Source: Lysobacteraceae bacterium PS02065 (GTDB taxonomy: Bacteria; Pseudomonadota; Gammaproteobacteria; Xanthomonadales; Rhodanobacteraceae). From it: 64,000 nt of DNA. The stretch spans positions 144,708 to 208,707 of the forward strand of contig JASCPI010000001.1 in NCBI GenBank assembly GCA_029959555.1, in the 5' to 3' direction. Made by a program: the position numbers and the translations under genes. Positions 31,792 through 42,349 of the stretch are shown here, in pieces (position 1 is the stretch's first letter; every line of letters begins with the position of its first letter). The notes below the pieces were generated by a model. That model saw only the letters and a list, made by a program, of their open reading frames with translations. It did no database searches and was not told where the DNA came from.

Positions 31792-32409
31792 ATGCCGTAC
31801 GCCCCTGCCCTCGCCGGCTTCCTCGCCAGTGCCGGCCTCATCATCGCGATCGGTGCGCAGAACGCGTTCGTGCTGCGCCAGGGCCTGCAGCGCCGGCATG
31901 TCGGCCTCGTCGTCGCGACGTGCATGCTCGGCGACATCACGCTGATCCTGTGCGGCATCGCCGGCGTCGGCTCGCTGGTCACGCGCTGGCCGTGGCTGGT
32001 CGATGCGTTGCGCTACGGTGGCGCGGCCTTCCTCGCCGCATACGGCGTACTCGCGGCATGGCGCGCGTGGTGCGGTGCCGGCGGGCTGGCGCCGGGTGAC
32101 GACCGCGGTGGCTCGTGGCGCCGCGTGCTGCTCACCTGCCTCGCGTTCACGTTCCTCAATCCGCACGTGTATCTGGACACGGTGCTGCTGCTCGGCAGCC
32201 TCGCCGCGCGCTATCCGGATGAACAACGCTGGATCTTCGCCGCAGGGGCATGCGCGGCGAGCGTCGTGTGGTTCACGGCGCTCGGCTACGGTGCGCGGGT
32301 GCTGCTGCCCGTGTTCCGCAATCCGAACGCGTGGCGCGTGCTCGACGGCGGCATCGCGGTGTTCATGCTTTCGATCGCCGCGCTGCTCGCGTTCCGTCCG
32401 CTGGTCTGA
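31792..32409 (+). CDS. LysE/ArgO-type amino-acid exporter
   Basis: Inner-membrane exporter of 205 aa for basic amino acids or analogues. Diagnostic N-terminal AGLIIAIGAQNAFVLRQGLQRRHV, and later FTFLNPHVYLDTVLLLGSLA, the conserved NP-containing signature of the LysE superfamily. About six hydrophobic segments. ATG at 31792 is chosen because the first helix starts directly afterwards. It stands alone, convergent with queC nine bases away. Whether lysine or arginine is exported cannot be told. Confidence 0.9.
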   Translation: MPYAPALAGFLASAGLIIAIGAQNAFVLRQGLQRRHVGLVVATCMLGDITLILCGIAGVGSLVTRWPWLVDALRYGGAAFLAAYGVLAAWRAWCGAGGLAPGDDRGGSWRRVLLTCLAFTFLNPHVYLDTVLLLGSLAARYPDEQRWIFAAGACAASVVWFTALGYGARVLLPVFRNPNAWRVLDGGIAVFMLSIAALLAFRPLV

Positions 32410-32418
32410 GCGGAGCGC

Positions 32419-33084
32419 TCAGCGGTAGCGCGTGGGATCCGTCATGCCGGCTGCCTTGAAACCTTCTGCGCGCAGGCGACAGGCGTCGCAGTGGCCGCAG
32501 GCGCGACCTTCATCGTCGGCCTGGTAGCACGAGACGGTGGTCGAGAAATCGATGCCTAGGCGCTGGCCTTCGCGGGCGATGTCGGCCTTGCTCATGCGGA
32601 TCAGCGGCGCGTGCACGCGCAGGCCCGCCCCTTCGACGCCGCTGCGCGTGGCGAGGTTGGCGAGTCGCTCGAACGCCTCGATGAACTCGGGACGGCAGTC
32701 CGGATAACCGGAATAGTCGATCGCGTTGACGCCGCAGAAGATGTCGGAGGCACCGAGCACTTCGGCCCAGCCGAGCGCGATCGACAACATGATCGTGTTG
32801 CGCGCGGGTACGTAGGTGACCGGGATGCCGGCGCCGCCCTGCTCGGGCACGTCGATGTCGGCGGTCAGCGCGGAGCCGCCGATCGAGCGCAGGTCGACCG
32901 ACACGGTCTTGTACGCGACGGCGCCGAGCGTGGTCGCGACGCGTGCGGCGGCGGCGAGCTCGGACGAGTGGCGCTGGCCGTAGGCGACGCTGAGCGCGTG
33001 GCAGGTGAAGCCCTGCTCGCGCGCGAGTGCGAGGGTGACGGCGGAATCCATGCCACCGGAAACGAGGACGACGGCGTTCTTCAT
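32419..33084 (-). CDS. queC: 7-cyano-7-deazaguanine (preQ0) synthase QueC
   Basis: ATP-dependent enzyme of 221 aa converting CDG to preQ0 in queuosine biosynthesis. PP-loop SGGMDS at 9-14; [40 protein letters not shown] is family-typical; four zinc-binding Cys at 186, 196, 199 and 202 ([17 protein letters not shown]). Full length. It follows queE by 81 bp and closes the Tol-Pal/que gene run. Confidence 0.97.
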   Translation of the reverse strand: MKNAVVLVSGGMDSAVTLALAREQGFTCHALSVAYGQRHSSELAAAARVATTLGAVAYKTVSVDLRSIGGSALTADIDVPEQGGAGIPVTYVPARNTIMLSIALGWAEVLGASDIFCGVNAIDYSGYPDCRPEFIEAFERLANLATRSGVEGAGLRVHAPLIRMSKADIAREGQRLGIDFSTTVSCYQADDEGRACGHCDACRLRAEGFKAAGMTDPTRYR

Positions 33085-33165
33085 CGGGACATCGGGCTCT
33101 GCATGAAAACGGAAGGGAACCGCGGCACTCGACGCATCGAGCGCGTCACGGATACCCGTAAAAGG

Positions 33166-33849
33166 TCAGACGCCGGGGCGGTCGCCCCACAGCAGCTTGT
33201 GCAGCTGCAACTGGAAGCGTACCGGCAAACGGTCGACGACGATCCATTCGGCGAGATCGCGCGGCGCGAGCGTGCCCTGCACCGGCGAGAACAGCACCTG
33301 GCAGCGCGCGTCGATCGCATGCGCGCGCACGGCTTCGACGGACCATTCATAGTCCGCGCGATCGGCGATCACGAACTTGACCTGGTCGTGCACACGCAGG
33401 TGGTCGAGGTTGCTCCACAGGTTGCGCGAGGCCTCGCCCGAACCGGGAGGCTTGAGGTCCACGACGCGGCGCACGCGCGGATCGACCGCAGCGACATCGA
33501 GCGCGCCCGACGTCTCGAGCGAGACTTCGTAGCCGGCATCGCAGAGGCGGCGCAGCAGCACGAGGCAACGCTTCTGCGCGAGCGGCTCGCCGCCCGTCAC
33601 GCAGACGTGGCGCGCGCCGTGCGAGGCGACCTCTTCGAGAATCGCGTCGATGTCGCGCCATTCACCACCGTGGAACGAGTACGTCGTGTCGCACCACGTA
33701 CAGCGCAGCGGGCAACCCGTGAGGCGCACGAACACGGTGCGCCAGCCGAGGCTGTCGGATTCGCCCTGCAGCGAGTGGAAGATCTCGGTGATGCGGAGAC
33801 GCCCGTCGGCCGGCGTGGCCTCGGGCGATGCGACGGGAACCGCGGCCAC
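33166..33849 (-). CDS. queE: 7-carboxy-7-deazaguanine synthase QueE
   Basis: Radical SAM enzyme of about 227 aa that contracts CPH4 to CDG, the step before QueC. Cluster motif C46-X3-C50-X2-C53 (GCPLRCTWCDT), preceded by RITEIFHSLQGES and followed by VCVTGGEPL. GTG at 33849 has GGAG five bases upstream and leaves a 16-bp gap to cpoB; GTG at 33894 would overlap cpoB by 29 bp without a ribosome site. The C-terminal QLHKLLWGDRPGV is typical. Confidence 0.95.
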   Translation of the reverse strand: MAAVPVASPEATPADGRLRITEIFHSLQGESDSLGWRTVFVRLTGCPLRCTWCDTTYSFHGGEWRDIDAILEEVASHGARHVCVTGGEPLAQKRCLVLLRRLCDAGYEVSLETSGALDVAAVDPRVRRVVDLKPPGSGEASRNLWSNLDHLRVHDQVKFVIADRADYEWSVEAVRAHAIDARCQVLFSPVQGTLAPRDLAEWIVVDRLPVRFQLQLHKLLWGDRPGV

Positions 33850-33865
33850 GACGCTCCGGCGCCGC

Positions 33866-34783
33866 TCAGCGCCGGTTTTCGAGCCTGAGCGCACGCAGGC
33901 GGGCCTGCGCGAGACGCGCGACCTGCGTGTCGGGGTATTGCGTGGTGACGTCGGTCAGCGACTTCTCGGCCGATTCCCACTGCTTGAGCTCGTACTGGCA
34001 GTAACCCGTCTTGAGCAGCGCGTCGGGCGCCTTCTGGCTCGTCGGGAAACGCGTCAGCAACGTGTTGAACGTCTCGAGCGCGATGCGGTAATTCTGGGTC
34101 ACGTAATACGACTCGCCGAGCCAGTAATACGCATTGCCCGTAAGCGCGCTGTTCGGATACTGGTCGATGAAGCCCTGGAAGCGGCGTGCCGATTCCGAAT
34201 AGCGACCGTCCTTGAGCGCGGCGAAGGCTTCGTCGTAGGTGCGCTGCTCGGCGGCCGGATCGGCCGTCGTCGTCGACACCGACTCGGTCGGCGCGACCGG
34301 CGGCGGCAGCGCCGACGCGGAACCACCACCGGAGGACGGCGTCAGTGCGGCATCATCGGACGTGAGATTGCCGGTGTCCGACGAGGTCGGCGAACCGAGC
34401 TGGATGTCCTCGATCGGCGCAGGCGCATTGCCCTGCGGCGGAAGCGAGGCACCTGCCGCGGCGGCACCGCCCGAAAGGCGCGAGAGGCGCGAATCGAGGT
34501 CGAGATACTGGTCCTTGCCGCGACGCTCGAGTTCGCCAAGCTTGTGCTTGAGCTCCTCGACCTGCCCCTGCAGTTCCTGGATCGTCGACTGCAGCGCCTG
34601 GACCTGGTTGACCTGGTCGACGCTGTTCTGGCCCTGGCCACGACCGCTGGACTGGTCCTCGAGGCGCTGCACGCGTTCGGCCAGGCTCAGGCGCTGCTGC
34701 GCGAGAGCCGGAGACACGAAAGCGACGGCGGTCGCGAGGACCGCCGTCACCTGCAGCGCGAGCTTGGCTGCGCGCGGGTACAT
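33866..34783 (-). CDS. cpoB: Cell-division coordinator CpoB (YbgF)
   Basis: Periplasmic protein of 305 aa that links peptidoglycan synthesis (PBP1B) with Tol-Pal constriction. Signal peptide ends at ALAQ; a coiled coil (about 20-85: LAERVQRLEDQ, LQSTIQELQGQVEELKHKLGELE) forms the trimerisation region; a long Ser/Pro/Ala linker (about 95-180) follows; three TPR-like units (YDEAFAALKDGRYSESARRF, AYYWLGESYYVTQNYRIALE, LLKTGYCQYELKQWESAEKSL) end the protein. Start ATG at 34783 overlaps the pal stop (TGATG). Confidence 0.95.
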   Translation of the reverse strand: MYPRAAKLALQVTAVLATAVAFVSPALAQQRLSLAERVQRLEDQSSGRGQGQNSVDQVNQVQALQSTIQELQGQVEELKHKLGELERRGKDQYLDLDSRLSRLSGGAAAAGASLPPQGNAPAPIEDIQLGSPTSSDTGNLTSDDAALTPSSGGGSASALPPPVAPTESVSTTTADPAAEQRTYDEAFAALKDGRYSESARRFQGFIDQYPNSALTGNAYYWLGESYYVTQNYRIALETFNTLLTRFPTSQKAPDALLKTGYCQYELKQWESAEKSLTDVTTQYPDTQVARLAQARLRALRLENRR

Positions 34784-35295
34784 CAGTTGGCCGTGTAGAC
34801 GATCTCGACGCGGCGGTTCTTCGACCACGCCGACTCGTCGTGGCCGCGATCGACCGGACGCTCTTCACCGTAGCTGACGACGTTGAGCTGGCTCGACGAC
34901 GCACCGGCGCCACCCAGCGCGCTCGAAACGGCGTTGCCGCGGCGCTCGCCGAGGCCGAGGTTGTACTCGCGCGTGCCGCGCTCGTCGGCGTGGCCTTCCA
35001 GCGTCACGCGGGCTTCCGGGAACTGGCGCAGGTACTCGGCATGGCACGAGATCTGGGCCTGGAACTCGCCCTTGATCTCGGTGCGGTCGAGATCGAAGTA
35101 GACGACGCGCTGACGCAGGCAGGCGTCGGTGTCGAGGTCGCCCTTCTGGTAGCGGCCGGTCGACGGAGCCGAGTCGGTCGTGGCGGTCGAGGTCGGCGTG
35201 CTCGGGGTGGGATCCGGCTGCACGACCTTCTTCTTGCACGCGGCGACGCCGGCGACGAGCATGACGGCAGCGAGGATACGGACGGTGTTGTTCAT
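34783..35295 (-). CDS. pal: Peptidoglycan-associated lipoprotein Pal
   Basis: Outer-membrane lipoprotein of 170 aa. Lipobox VAGVAAC with the lipidated Cys at about 20, a Ser/Thr/Pro linker, then an OmpA-like peptidoglycan-binding domain: VYFDLDRTEIKGEF, VTLEGHADERGTREYNLGLGERR (Asp and Arg contact diaminopimelate) and SKNRRVEIVY. ATG at 35295 has GAGGGG upstream. Confidence 0.97.
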   Translation of the reverse strand: MNNTVRILAAVMLVAGVAACKKKVVQPDPTPSTPTSTATTDSAPSTGRYQKGDLDTDACLRQRVVYFDLDRTEIKGEFQAQISCHAEYLRQFPEARVTLEGHADERGTREYNLGLGERRGNAVSSALGGAGASSSQLNVVSYGEERPVDRGHDESAWSKNRRVEIVYTAN

Positions 35296-35391
35296 TGGTG
35301 TTCCCCTCAAATCGGTTGGCAAGGTGGCGGTGGTTTCAAAACGACAGCAGCAAAGTACCTACACAGCCGGTTGTCCGGCTTTCATTATGAA

Positions 35392-36705
35392 TCAACGCTG
35401 GCGGAACGGGCCCCAGGCGGGCTCGCGTACATCGCCTTCGGCGAGTACGAGTCGCTGGCGCACGCGGCCATCGGCCGACACCACGTAGAGCACGCCCCGC
35501 GGCCCCTCCGTCGCGGCGTAAAGCACCATGCTCCCGTTCGGCGCGAAACTCGGCGATTCGTCGACGTTGCCGGTCGAGATCTCGCTGTAACCGTTCGTGG
35601 CCCGATCCAAAACCGAAATACGATACACGTTTCCATTGCCCTGCGCCATGGCGATCTTCTTGCCGTCGCAACAAATGGATGCTCGCGCATTGTACTGTCC
35701 CTGGAAGGTGAGGCGCGTCGCCTCGCCGCCGCCGGACGACATGCTGTAAAGCTGCGGTTTACCCGAGCGGTCCGAGGTGAAGATGATCGAGCGGCCGTCG
35801 GCGGCCCACACGGCCTCGACGTCGATCGCGTAATGCGTGGTGAGCTTGGTCTTGCGCTTGGAGGCGAGGTCGAGCACGTAGATCTCGGGATTGCCGCTCT
35901 CCGACAGCGTGAGCGCGAGGCGCGTGCCGTCCGGCGAGAACGCCGGGCCGCCGTTGATGCCGCGGCTCGAGGACACGAGCTCGCGCGAGCCGGTCGAGAG
36001 ATCCTGGATGTAGATCGCCGAGTTGCCGCGCTCGAACGACACGTAGGCGAGGCGGCGACCATCCGGCGACCACGCCGGCGACAGCAGCGGCTCGCGCGAA
36101 CGCACGACGGTCTGCGGATTGAAGCCGTCCGAGTCGGCGACCATGAGGGCGTAGTTGGTGTTCTGGCCCAGCCCGGTCGAGGTCACGTAGGCGATGCGCG
36201 TCCAGAACGCGCCGCGCTCGCCGAGGATCTTCTCGTAGACGAGGTCGGCGATCTGGTGGGCGACACCGCGCAGGTCGCTGCGCTGACCGCTGATGGAAAG
36301 ACCCAGGATGCGCGACTGGCGCGCGACGTCGAACAGTTCGAACTCGACGCGCAAGGCGCCCTCGCTCGCGTCGGCGATGCGCCCGACGACGAGGTAGTCC
36401 TGCTTGAGCATGCGCCACGTCGCGAACTTGACGTCGCCTTCGCGCGTCGGGAATTCGATGATGTCCTGCTTCGCCAAGGTAAAGAATTTGCCCGATCGCG
36501 CCAGATCGGCGGACACGACGGCACCGACATCGGTATCGGGCGGAAGACCCGCTCCCTCGAACCCGAACGGTACGACGGCGATCGGCTGCGCCGCGCTGTT
36601 GCCCTTGGGAATCTCGATGGTCAGGCCACCTTGAGCCATGGCGAGCGGGCCGGCCACAAGCAGGAACAGCGCGAGGCAGGCACGCAAGGTGTGTCGGTTG
36701 ATCAT
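35392..36705 (-). CDS. tolB: Tol-Pal system beta-propeller protein TolB
   Basis: Periplasmic protein of 437 aa. Signal peptide ends at AMAQG; N-terminal alpha/beta domain (LTIEIPKGNSAAQPIAVVPF...); six-bladed propeller with repeated SPDGxxLAYVS/ALTLSESGNPEIYVLDL-type blades that binds Pal; C-terminal AWGPFRQR. One blade has an uncommon Cys pair (SICCDGKK). ATG at 36705 lies 14 bp after tolA. Confidence 0.97.
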   Translation of the reverse strand: MINRHTLRACLALFLLVAGPLAMAQGGLTIEIPKGNSAAQPIAVVPFGFEGAGLPPDTDVGAVVSADLARSGKFFTLAKQDIIEFPTREGDVKFATWRMLKQDYLVVGRIADASEGALRVEFELFDVARQSRILGLSISGQRSDLRGVAHQIADLVYEKILGERGAFWTRIAYVTSTGLGQNTNYALMVADSDGFNPQTVVRSREPLLSPAWSPDGRRLAYVSFERGNSAIYIQDLSTGSRELVSSSRGINGGPAFSPDGTRLALTLSESGNPEIYVLDLASKRKTKLTTHYAIDVEAVWAADGRSIIFTSDRSGKPQLYSMSSGGGEATRLTFQGQYNARASICCDGKKIAMAQGNGNVYRISVLDRATNGYSEISTGNVDESPSFAPNGSMVLYAATEGPRGVLYVVSADGRVRQRLVLAEGDVREPAWGPFRQR

Positions 36706-36719
36706 GGGTGGTCGGTCCT

Positions 36720-37652
36720 CTACCCGTCGTATCGGAAAATGAAGGTGATGTCGCGCTCGAACACGTCCTTGTAGCCTTCGTAGGGAAGCGGCGCCGCGCG
36801 CATGACGGCCTGCTCGATCGAGTTGCGTGTGGCACCGTCGGCGTTGCACGGTGAAGCCACGCTGACCGAAAGCACGTCGCCGCCCGGAATCTGCACGATG
36901 CGCAATGCGCAGCGAAGGCCCATCTGCGTCGATTCGGGACGGTTCCATGCACGCACCACGGCGGCCTGAAGCGCAGCGGAGTAACGTGCGCGCAGGTCGT
37001 CGTCCTGGCCGTTCGCGCCGGTCTGTGCCTCTTTCGCTTCCTGCTCGGCCTGCTGCGCAAGCTTGTCCTGCTCGGCCTTCTGCCTGTCGGCGGCGGCCTG
37101 GCGGTCCTGCAGCTGCGCGAGCTTTTCCTTCTCGAGCTGCGTCTTCCTCGCGGCGTCCGCGCGCTTCTTGCGGATCTCCTCGAGTTCCTTCTGGCGCGCG
37201 GCTTCCTGCTTCTCCTGCTCGAGCTCGATCTGGCGCTGGCGCTGCTTGGCTTCCTGTTCCTTCTTCTGCTGCTCGGCCTTCTCGGCGGCGAGCGCAGCGA
37301 CGCGCTCCTGATCGACCGTGTCCTGCTTCGGTGGCGGAGGCGGCGGTTCGGGCGGCTTGGGCGTCGGCTTCGGCGCGGGCGGTTCCGGCGTCGGCGGCGG
37401 CGCGACGGGTTCGGCCGGTGTCGGCGGCTCGGGTTTCGATTGGGGTTTCGGCGGTGCCGGCTTCGCACGCGTCGCCGACGGTTTCGGCGCTGCGGTCGGA
37501 CCGACCAGCGTCGCCTCGATGATCGGACCGGGCATGACGACCGGACGCGTCTCGCGCGTCCAGAACACGCCGATCAGCGCCGCGAGCACGATCAGCGCGT
37601 GCAGCAGCAGCGAGAAGAGCAGCGCGCGGGCCTTGTCGGAAGTACTCTCCAT
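36720..37652 (-). CDS. tolA: Cell envelope integrity protein TolA
   Basis: Bridges the inner-membrane TolQR motor with TolB/Pal; 310 aa. One TM helix (about 10-32, LFSLLLHALIVLAALIGVFW), a Pro/Lys-rich spacer (50-110), a long Lys/Glu/Gln-rich helix (112-215) and a C-terminal domain III with a Cys pair (RCALRI, SPCNADG) and AAPLPYEGYKDVFERDITFIF. Shorter than in enteric bacteria but normal for this group. Low-complexity repeats explain the long false frames seen on the other strand. Confidence 0.95.
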   Translation of the reverse strand: MESTSDKARALLFSLLLHALIVLAALIGVFWTRETRPVVMPGPIIEATLVGPTAAPKPSATRAKPAPPKPQSKPEPPTPAEPVAPPPTPEPPAPKPTPKPPEPPPPPPKQDTVDQERVAALAAEKAEQQKKEQEAKQRQRQIELEQEKQEAARQKELEEIRKKRADAARKTQLEKEKLAQLQDRQAAADRQKAEQDKLAQQAEQEAKEAQTGANGQDDDLRARYSAALQAAVVRAWNRPESTQMGLRCALRIVQIPGGDVLSVSVASPCNADGATRNSIEQAVMRAAPLPYEGYKDVFERDITFIFRYDG

Positions 37653-37662
37653 CGCGCGTCGG

Positions 37663-38109
<447 letters not shown>

Positions 38110-38205
38110 CAGGAGGCTCCGGCCACGCGCGTGGCCTGCACGGTCATCGTCAACGCCGTGGCGCGGCGCGCGGGGTTGCGCGCATGCACCGCGGCACCGC
38201 CGGCA

Positions 38206-38886
38206 TCAGTCGTCGGCATGGGTCTGGCGCTGCAGGATCGACGAGAACTCCTCGAGGAAGGTCTCGTAGCGCAGGCTGACGCGCTCGACACGGTTGGCGT
38301 AGCGGTTGTACGCCCACACCGCGGGGATCGCCGCGAACAGGCCCATCGCGGTCGCGATGAGCGCCTCGGTGATGCCCGGCGCGACCATCGCGATGGTCGC
38401 TTCCTTGACGTTGGCGAGGCCCTGGAACGCGATCATGATGCCCCACACCGTGCCGAACAGGCCGACGTAGGGGCTGATCGAACCGACGTTGGCGAGGAAC
38501 TCGAGGTTCTGCTCGAGGCGCTCGACCTCGCGCGACTGCGACACGCGCATCGCGCGCTGCGCGCCCTCGAGCAGCGTGCGCGAATCGACGCCGCGGCGCT
38601 GGCGCTGGCGCGCGAACTCGCGGAAGCCCGATTCGAAGATCGCCTCGATGCCGGTCACGCGCTCGCCGCTCGCGTTGACCTCCTTGAACAGCGCAGCGAG
38701 GTCGGCGCCGGACCAGAAGCGCTCCTCGAACTCGTTGGCGGTGCGGTTGGCCGCGTCGAGCATCGCCTTCTTGCGGAAGATGATGAACCACGAGGCGATC
38801 GAGAAGCCGATCAGGATGAGCATGACGATCTTGACGGGCAGGCTCGCGCCCCACATCAAGGCAAGCACGTTGAGGTCGTGGTTCAT
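38206..38886 (-). CDS. tolQ: TolQ, proton-motor subunit of Tol-Pal
   Basis: ExbB-family inner-membrane protein of 226 aa with three TM segments; TM2/TM3 motifs ISPYVGLFGTVWGIMIAFQG and APGITEALIATAMGLFAAIPAVWAYN are diagnostic. Its start overlaps the ybgC stop (ATGA). The 96-bp spacer before tolR contains no further gene. Confidence 0.97.
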   Translation of the reverse strand: MNHDLNVLALMWGASLPVKIVMLILIGFSIASWFIIFRKKAMLDAANRTANEFEERFWSGADLAALFKEVNASGERVTGIEAIFESGFREFARQRQRRGVDSRTLLEGAQRAMRVSQSREVERLEQNLEFLANVGSISPYVGLFGTVWGIMIAFQGLANVKEATIAMVAPGITEALIATAMGLFAAIPAVWAYNRYANRVERVSLRYETFLEEFSSILQRQTHADD

Positions 38887-39311
38887 GTTTTCGCTATCTC
38901 GACCAGAAGGTTGTCGGGGATGGGTCGCGGGCGCCAGCGCTCCGCGTCGAGGCAGGCGATGCGCACGCGCGCATCGACGAGGGAAGACGGATCACCCGGT
39001 CGCAGCAGCCGCTGCACGATGCCGAAGCTCGCGCCGCGCGCCTCCTCGACGGCGACGGTCGCCTCGAGCAGGTCGTCCAGCCGCGCCGGACGGTTGAAAC
39101 GCATGTCCACACGATGGACGACGAAGACGATGCCGAGTTCCTCGCGCAACGCCTGCTGCCCGAATCCGCGCGCACGCAGCCATTCGCTGCGCGCACGCTC
39201 GAAGAACCGAAGATAGCCGGCGTGGTAGACCACGCCACCGGCATCGGTGTCTTCCCAGTAGACGCGCACGGGCCACGAGAATGCCGGAGCGATCGTGAAC
39301 GGTTCATTCAT
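38883..39311 (-). CDS. ybgC: Tol-Pal-associated acyl-CoA thioesterase YbgC
   Basis: Hotdog-fold thioesterase of 142 aa. Active-site region [30 protein letters not shown] with the catalytic Asp. ATG at 39311 overlaps the ruvB stop by 8 bp. Usual first gene of tol-pal operons; acts on acyl-CoA or acyl-ACP near the membrane. Confidence 0.96.
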   Translation of the reverse strand: MNEPFTIAPAFSWPVRVYWEDTDAGGVVYHAGYLRFFERARSEWLRARGFGQQALREELGIVFVVHRVDMRFNRPARLDDLLEATVAVEEARGASFGIVQRLLRPGDPSSLVDARVRIACLDAERWRPRPIPDNLLVEIAKT

Positions 39312-40338
39312 CGCCGAACAGTTCCCCGGGCTGCGGCACATTGCGCGGCGGCTTGAGGCCGAGGTGGCGCCACGCCTTCTGGGTCACCATGCGGCCGCGC
39401 GCGGTGCGCACGAGGAAGCCCTGCTGGATCAGGAACGGCTCGACGACGTCCTCGAGCGTGCCGCGCTCCTCGCTGAGCGCGGCGGCCAGCGACTCGACGC
39501 CGACCGGGCCGCCATCGAAGTGCTCGATGATCGTGTTGAGCATCCGGCGGTCGAGCGCGTCGAAGCCTTCGGCGTCGACCTTGAGCATCGCGAGCGCGTC
39601 GTCGGCCACCTTCGCGGTGATGACGCCGTCGGCGCGGATCTCGGCGAAGTCGCGCACGCGGCGCAGCAGGCGGTTGGCAATGCGCGGCGTGCCGCGCGAG
39701 CGGCGCGCGATCTCGACGGCACCGTCGGCGTCGCAGGCGATGCCGAGGATCACGGCCGCACGGCGCACGATCGCGGCGAGCTCGGTCGTCGTGTAGAACT
39801 CGAGGCGCTGCACGATGCCGAAGCGGTCGCGCAGCGGCGCTGTGAGCAGGCCCGCCCGCGTGGTCGCGCCGATCAGCGTGAACGGCGGCAGGTCGAGCTT
39901 GATCGAACGCGCGGCCGGGCCCTCGCCGATCATGATGTCGATCTGGAAATCCTCGAGCGCCGGATACAGCACTTCCTCGACGACCGGCGACAGGCGGTGG
40001 ATCTCGTCGACGAACAGCACGTCGCGCGGCTGCAGGTTGGTCAGCAGCGCGGCGAGGTCACCGGCGCGCTCGAGGACCGGGCCGGACGTGGTGCGCAGGC
40101 TCACGCCGAGTTCGTTCGCGATCACGTGCGAGAGCGTGGTCTTGCCGAGTCCGGGCGGCCCGAAGATGAGCACGTGGTCGAGCGCGCCACCGCGGCGGCG
40201 CGCCGCCTCGATCGCGATGCCGAGCTGCTCGCGGACGGTTTCCTGGCCCAGGTACTCGCCGAGGCGCTGCGGACGGATGCTCGCCTCGATGAGTTCGTCG
40301 TCACGGTTGGCGCTGGCGGCGATGAGGCGATCGGTCAT
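39304..40338 (-). CDS. ruvB: Holliday junction branch-migration helicase RuvB
   Basis: AAA+ motor of 344 aa. [12 protein letters not shown] at the start, Walker [11 protein letters not shown], Walker [13 protein letters not shown], sensor region IGATTRAG, and C-terminal winged helix ([16 protein letters not shown]). Works with RuvA and RuvC encoded upstream but separated from them by kup. Confidence 0.98.
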   Translation of the reverse strand: MTDRLIAASANRDDELIEASIRPQRLGEYLGQETVREQLGIAIEAARRRGGALDHVLIFGPPGLGKTTLSHVIANELGVSLRTTSGPVLERAGDLAALLTNLQPRDVLFVDEIHRLSPVVEEVLYPALEDFQIDIMIGEGPAARSIKLDLPPFTLIGATTRAGLLTAPLRDRFGIVQRLEFYTTTELAAIVRRAAVILGIACDADGAVEIARRSRGTPRIANRLLRRVRDFAEIRADGVITAKVADDALAMLKVDAEGFDALDRRMLNTIIEHFDGGPVGVESLAAALSEERGTLEDVVEPFLIQQGFLVRTARGRMVTQKAWRHLGLKPPRNVPQPGELFGDE

Positions 40339-40446
40339 CGGAAGATCGGCGTGGCGCTCGGCCGGCAGGAATGCCGGCGATTATCGTCGGGTTCGGTCGC
40401 GCGTGATAGCGGCACGCGTGCCCGCGAACGAATCTTTACGTGCAGC

Positions 40447-42330
40447 TCAGATCTCGACCTGCGTGCCGAGTTCGATGAGGCGGTTGCCCGGAATCTGGAA
40501 GAACGCGGTCGCCGGCGTGGCGTTGCGCTGCAAGAACGAGAACAGGCGGTCGCGCCACAGCATCATGCCCGGACGATCGCCCGCGATGATGCTCTCGCGG
40601 CTCAGGAAGAACGTCGTGTCCATCATGTCGAACGGGAAGCTGCACTGGGTGACGCGTGCGAGCGCGCTCGGGATGTCCGGATCCTCGGCGAAGCCGTAGC
40701 GCAGGATCAGCAGGTAGAACTCGTCGGCCAGCGGGCGCACCTCGATGCGGTCGCCCGGCTCGGCGAACGGCTCGTCGAGGATGTCGACCGTGAGCACGAC
40801 GTTGCGCTCGTGCAGCACCTTGTTGTGCTTGAGGTTGTGCAGCAGCGCATTCGGCACGCCGTCGCGGTTCGCGGTCAGGAACACCGCCGTGCCGGGCACG
40901 CGCACGGGTGGATGCGCGCTGATCGAGGCGATGAATGGCGCCAGCGCGAGACCGCCGCGGCGCACCTCGCGCAGCACGAGCTCGCGACCGCGCCGCCACG
41001 TAATCAGGATCGTGAACACGCCGATGCCGAGCGCGAGCGGGAACCAGCCACCGTATTCGATCTTGTCGGCGACCGCGGTCAGCAGCACGACGTCGATGCC
41101 GAGGAACAGCACGCAGGCCAGGCCGACCGCGAAGCGGTTCCAGCCCCAGACGCGCCGCGCGACGACGACCACGAGCAGCGTGTTCATGAGCATCGTGCCG
41201 ACCACGGCGAGGCCGTAGGCGGCGACGAGGTTCTCCGACGAGCGGAAGCCGATCACGGCGGCGATCGTCAGCACGAGCAGGATGCGGTTGATCCACGGCA
41301 GGTAGATCTGGCCGATCGTCTCGCGTGAGGTGTGCAGTACCTGCAGGCGCGGCAGGTAGCCGAGCTGCATGGCCTGGCGCGCCATCGAGAACGTGCCCGA
41401 GATGACCGCCTGCGAGGCGACGATCGTCGCCATCGTCGCGAGCACGATCATCGGGATCAGCAGCGACGGCGGCACGAGCAGGTAGAACGGATTCGCGGCC
41501 TTGGCCGGATCGGCGAGCACGAGCGCGCCCTGCCCCAGGTAATTGAGCATGAGGCACGGCAGCACGAGTGCGAACCACACGATGCGGATCGGCGTGCGTC
41601 CGAAGTGGCCCATGTCCGAATACAGCGCCTCGGCACCCGTGATCGCGAGCACCACGGCGCCCATCGCGAAGATCGCGAACTTGCCGTTGTGGGCGAAGAA
41701 CACGATCGCGTGGTGCGGGCTCAGCGCGCTGAGCACGTGCGGCTCCTGCAGGATGCCGTGCACGCCGAGCGCACCGAGGGTCAGGAACCACACCAGCGTG
41801 ACCGGCGCGAAGACCGGTCCGACGCGGCTCGTGCCGTGCTTCTGGATCGCGAACAGGCCGAGCAGGATCAGCACCGTGACCGGCACGACGAACGGGTGCA
41901 GTTCCGGCCGGATCACCTCGATGCCCTCGACCGCCGACAGCACCGAGATCGCCGGCGTGACCACGCCGTCGCCGAAGAACAGCGCCGCGCCGAACAGGCC
42001 AATGACCATGAGCACCCAGCGCGTGCGCACGCTCTGCACGCCGCGCTGCGCGAGCGCCATGAGCGCCATGATGCCGCCCTCGCCCTTGTTGTCGGCGCGC
42101 AGGATGAAGGTCGCGTACTTGACCGAGACGACGAGGATCAGCGACCAGAAGATCAGCGACAGCACGCCGAGCACGTTCTCGCGCCCGACCTCGACGCCGT
42201 GCTGGCCGAAAGCCTCGCGGAACGCGTAGAGCGGGCTGGTGCCGATGTCGCCGTAGACGACGCCGATCGCGCCGAAGCACAGCGCGAGCAGCTTCGTGCG
42301 GCCGTGGCCGCCGGAAGACGTGGACGTCAT
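40447..42330 (-). CDS. kup: Low-affinity potassium transporter Kup
   Basis: K+ uptake permease of 627 aa. N-terminal GAIGVVYGDIGTSPLYAFRE is the family signature; about twelve TM helices to residue 440; a cytoplasmic C-terminal domain ends TAFFQIPGNRLIELGTQVEI. Inserted between ruvA (20 bp after its stop) and ruvB, so probably co-transcribed with DNA-repair genes. Confidence 0.97.
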   Translation of the reverse strand: MTSTSSGGHGRTKLLALCFGAIGVVYGDIGTSPLYAFREAFGQHGVEVGRENVLGVLSLIFWSLILVVSVKYATFILRADNKGEGGIMALMALAQRGVQSVRTRWVLMVIGLFGAALFFGDGVVTPAISVLSAVEGIEVIRPELHPFVVPVTVLILLGLFAIQKHGTSRVGPVFAPVTLVWFLTLGALGVHGILQEPHVLSALSPHHAIVFFAHNGKFAIFAMGAVVLAITGAEALYSDMGHFGRTPIRIVWFALVLPCLMLNYLGQGALVLADPAKAANPFYLLVPPSLLIPMIVLATMATIVASQAVISGTFSMARQAMQLGYLPRLQVLHTSRETIGQIYLPWINRILLVLTIAAVIGFRSSENLVAAYGLAVVGTMLMNTLLVVVVARRVWGWNRFAVGLACVLFLGIDVVLLTAVADKIEYGGWFPLALGIGVFTILITWRRGRELVLREVRRGGLALAPFIASISAHPPVRVPGTAVFLTANRDGVPNALLHNLKHNKVLHERNVVLTVDILDEPFAEPGDRIEVRPLADEFYLLILRYGFAEDPDIPSALARVTQCSFPFDMMDTTFFLSRESIIAGDRPGMMLWRDRLFSFLQRNATPATAFFQIPGNRLIELGTQVEI

Positions 42331-42349
42331 GGAAAGATGCCTCGATGGG

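Noticed and set aside
39295..41328. 677-aa plus-strand frame antisense to ruvB and kup
   Set aside because: No motifs, extreme Arg/Glu/Asp content; mirror of conserved genes.
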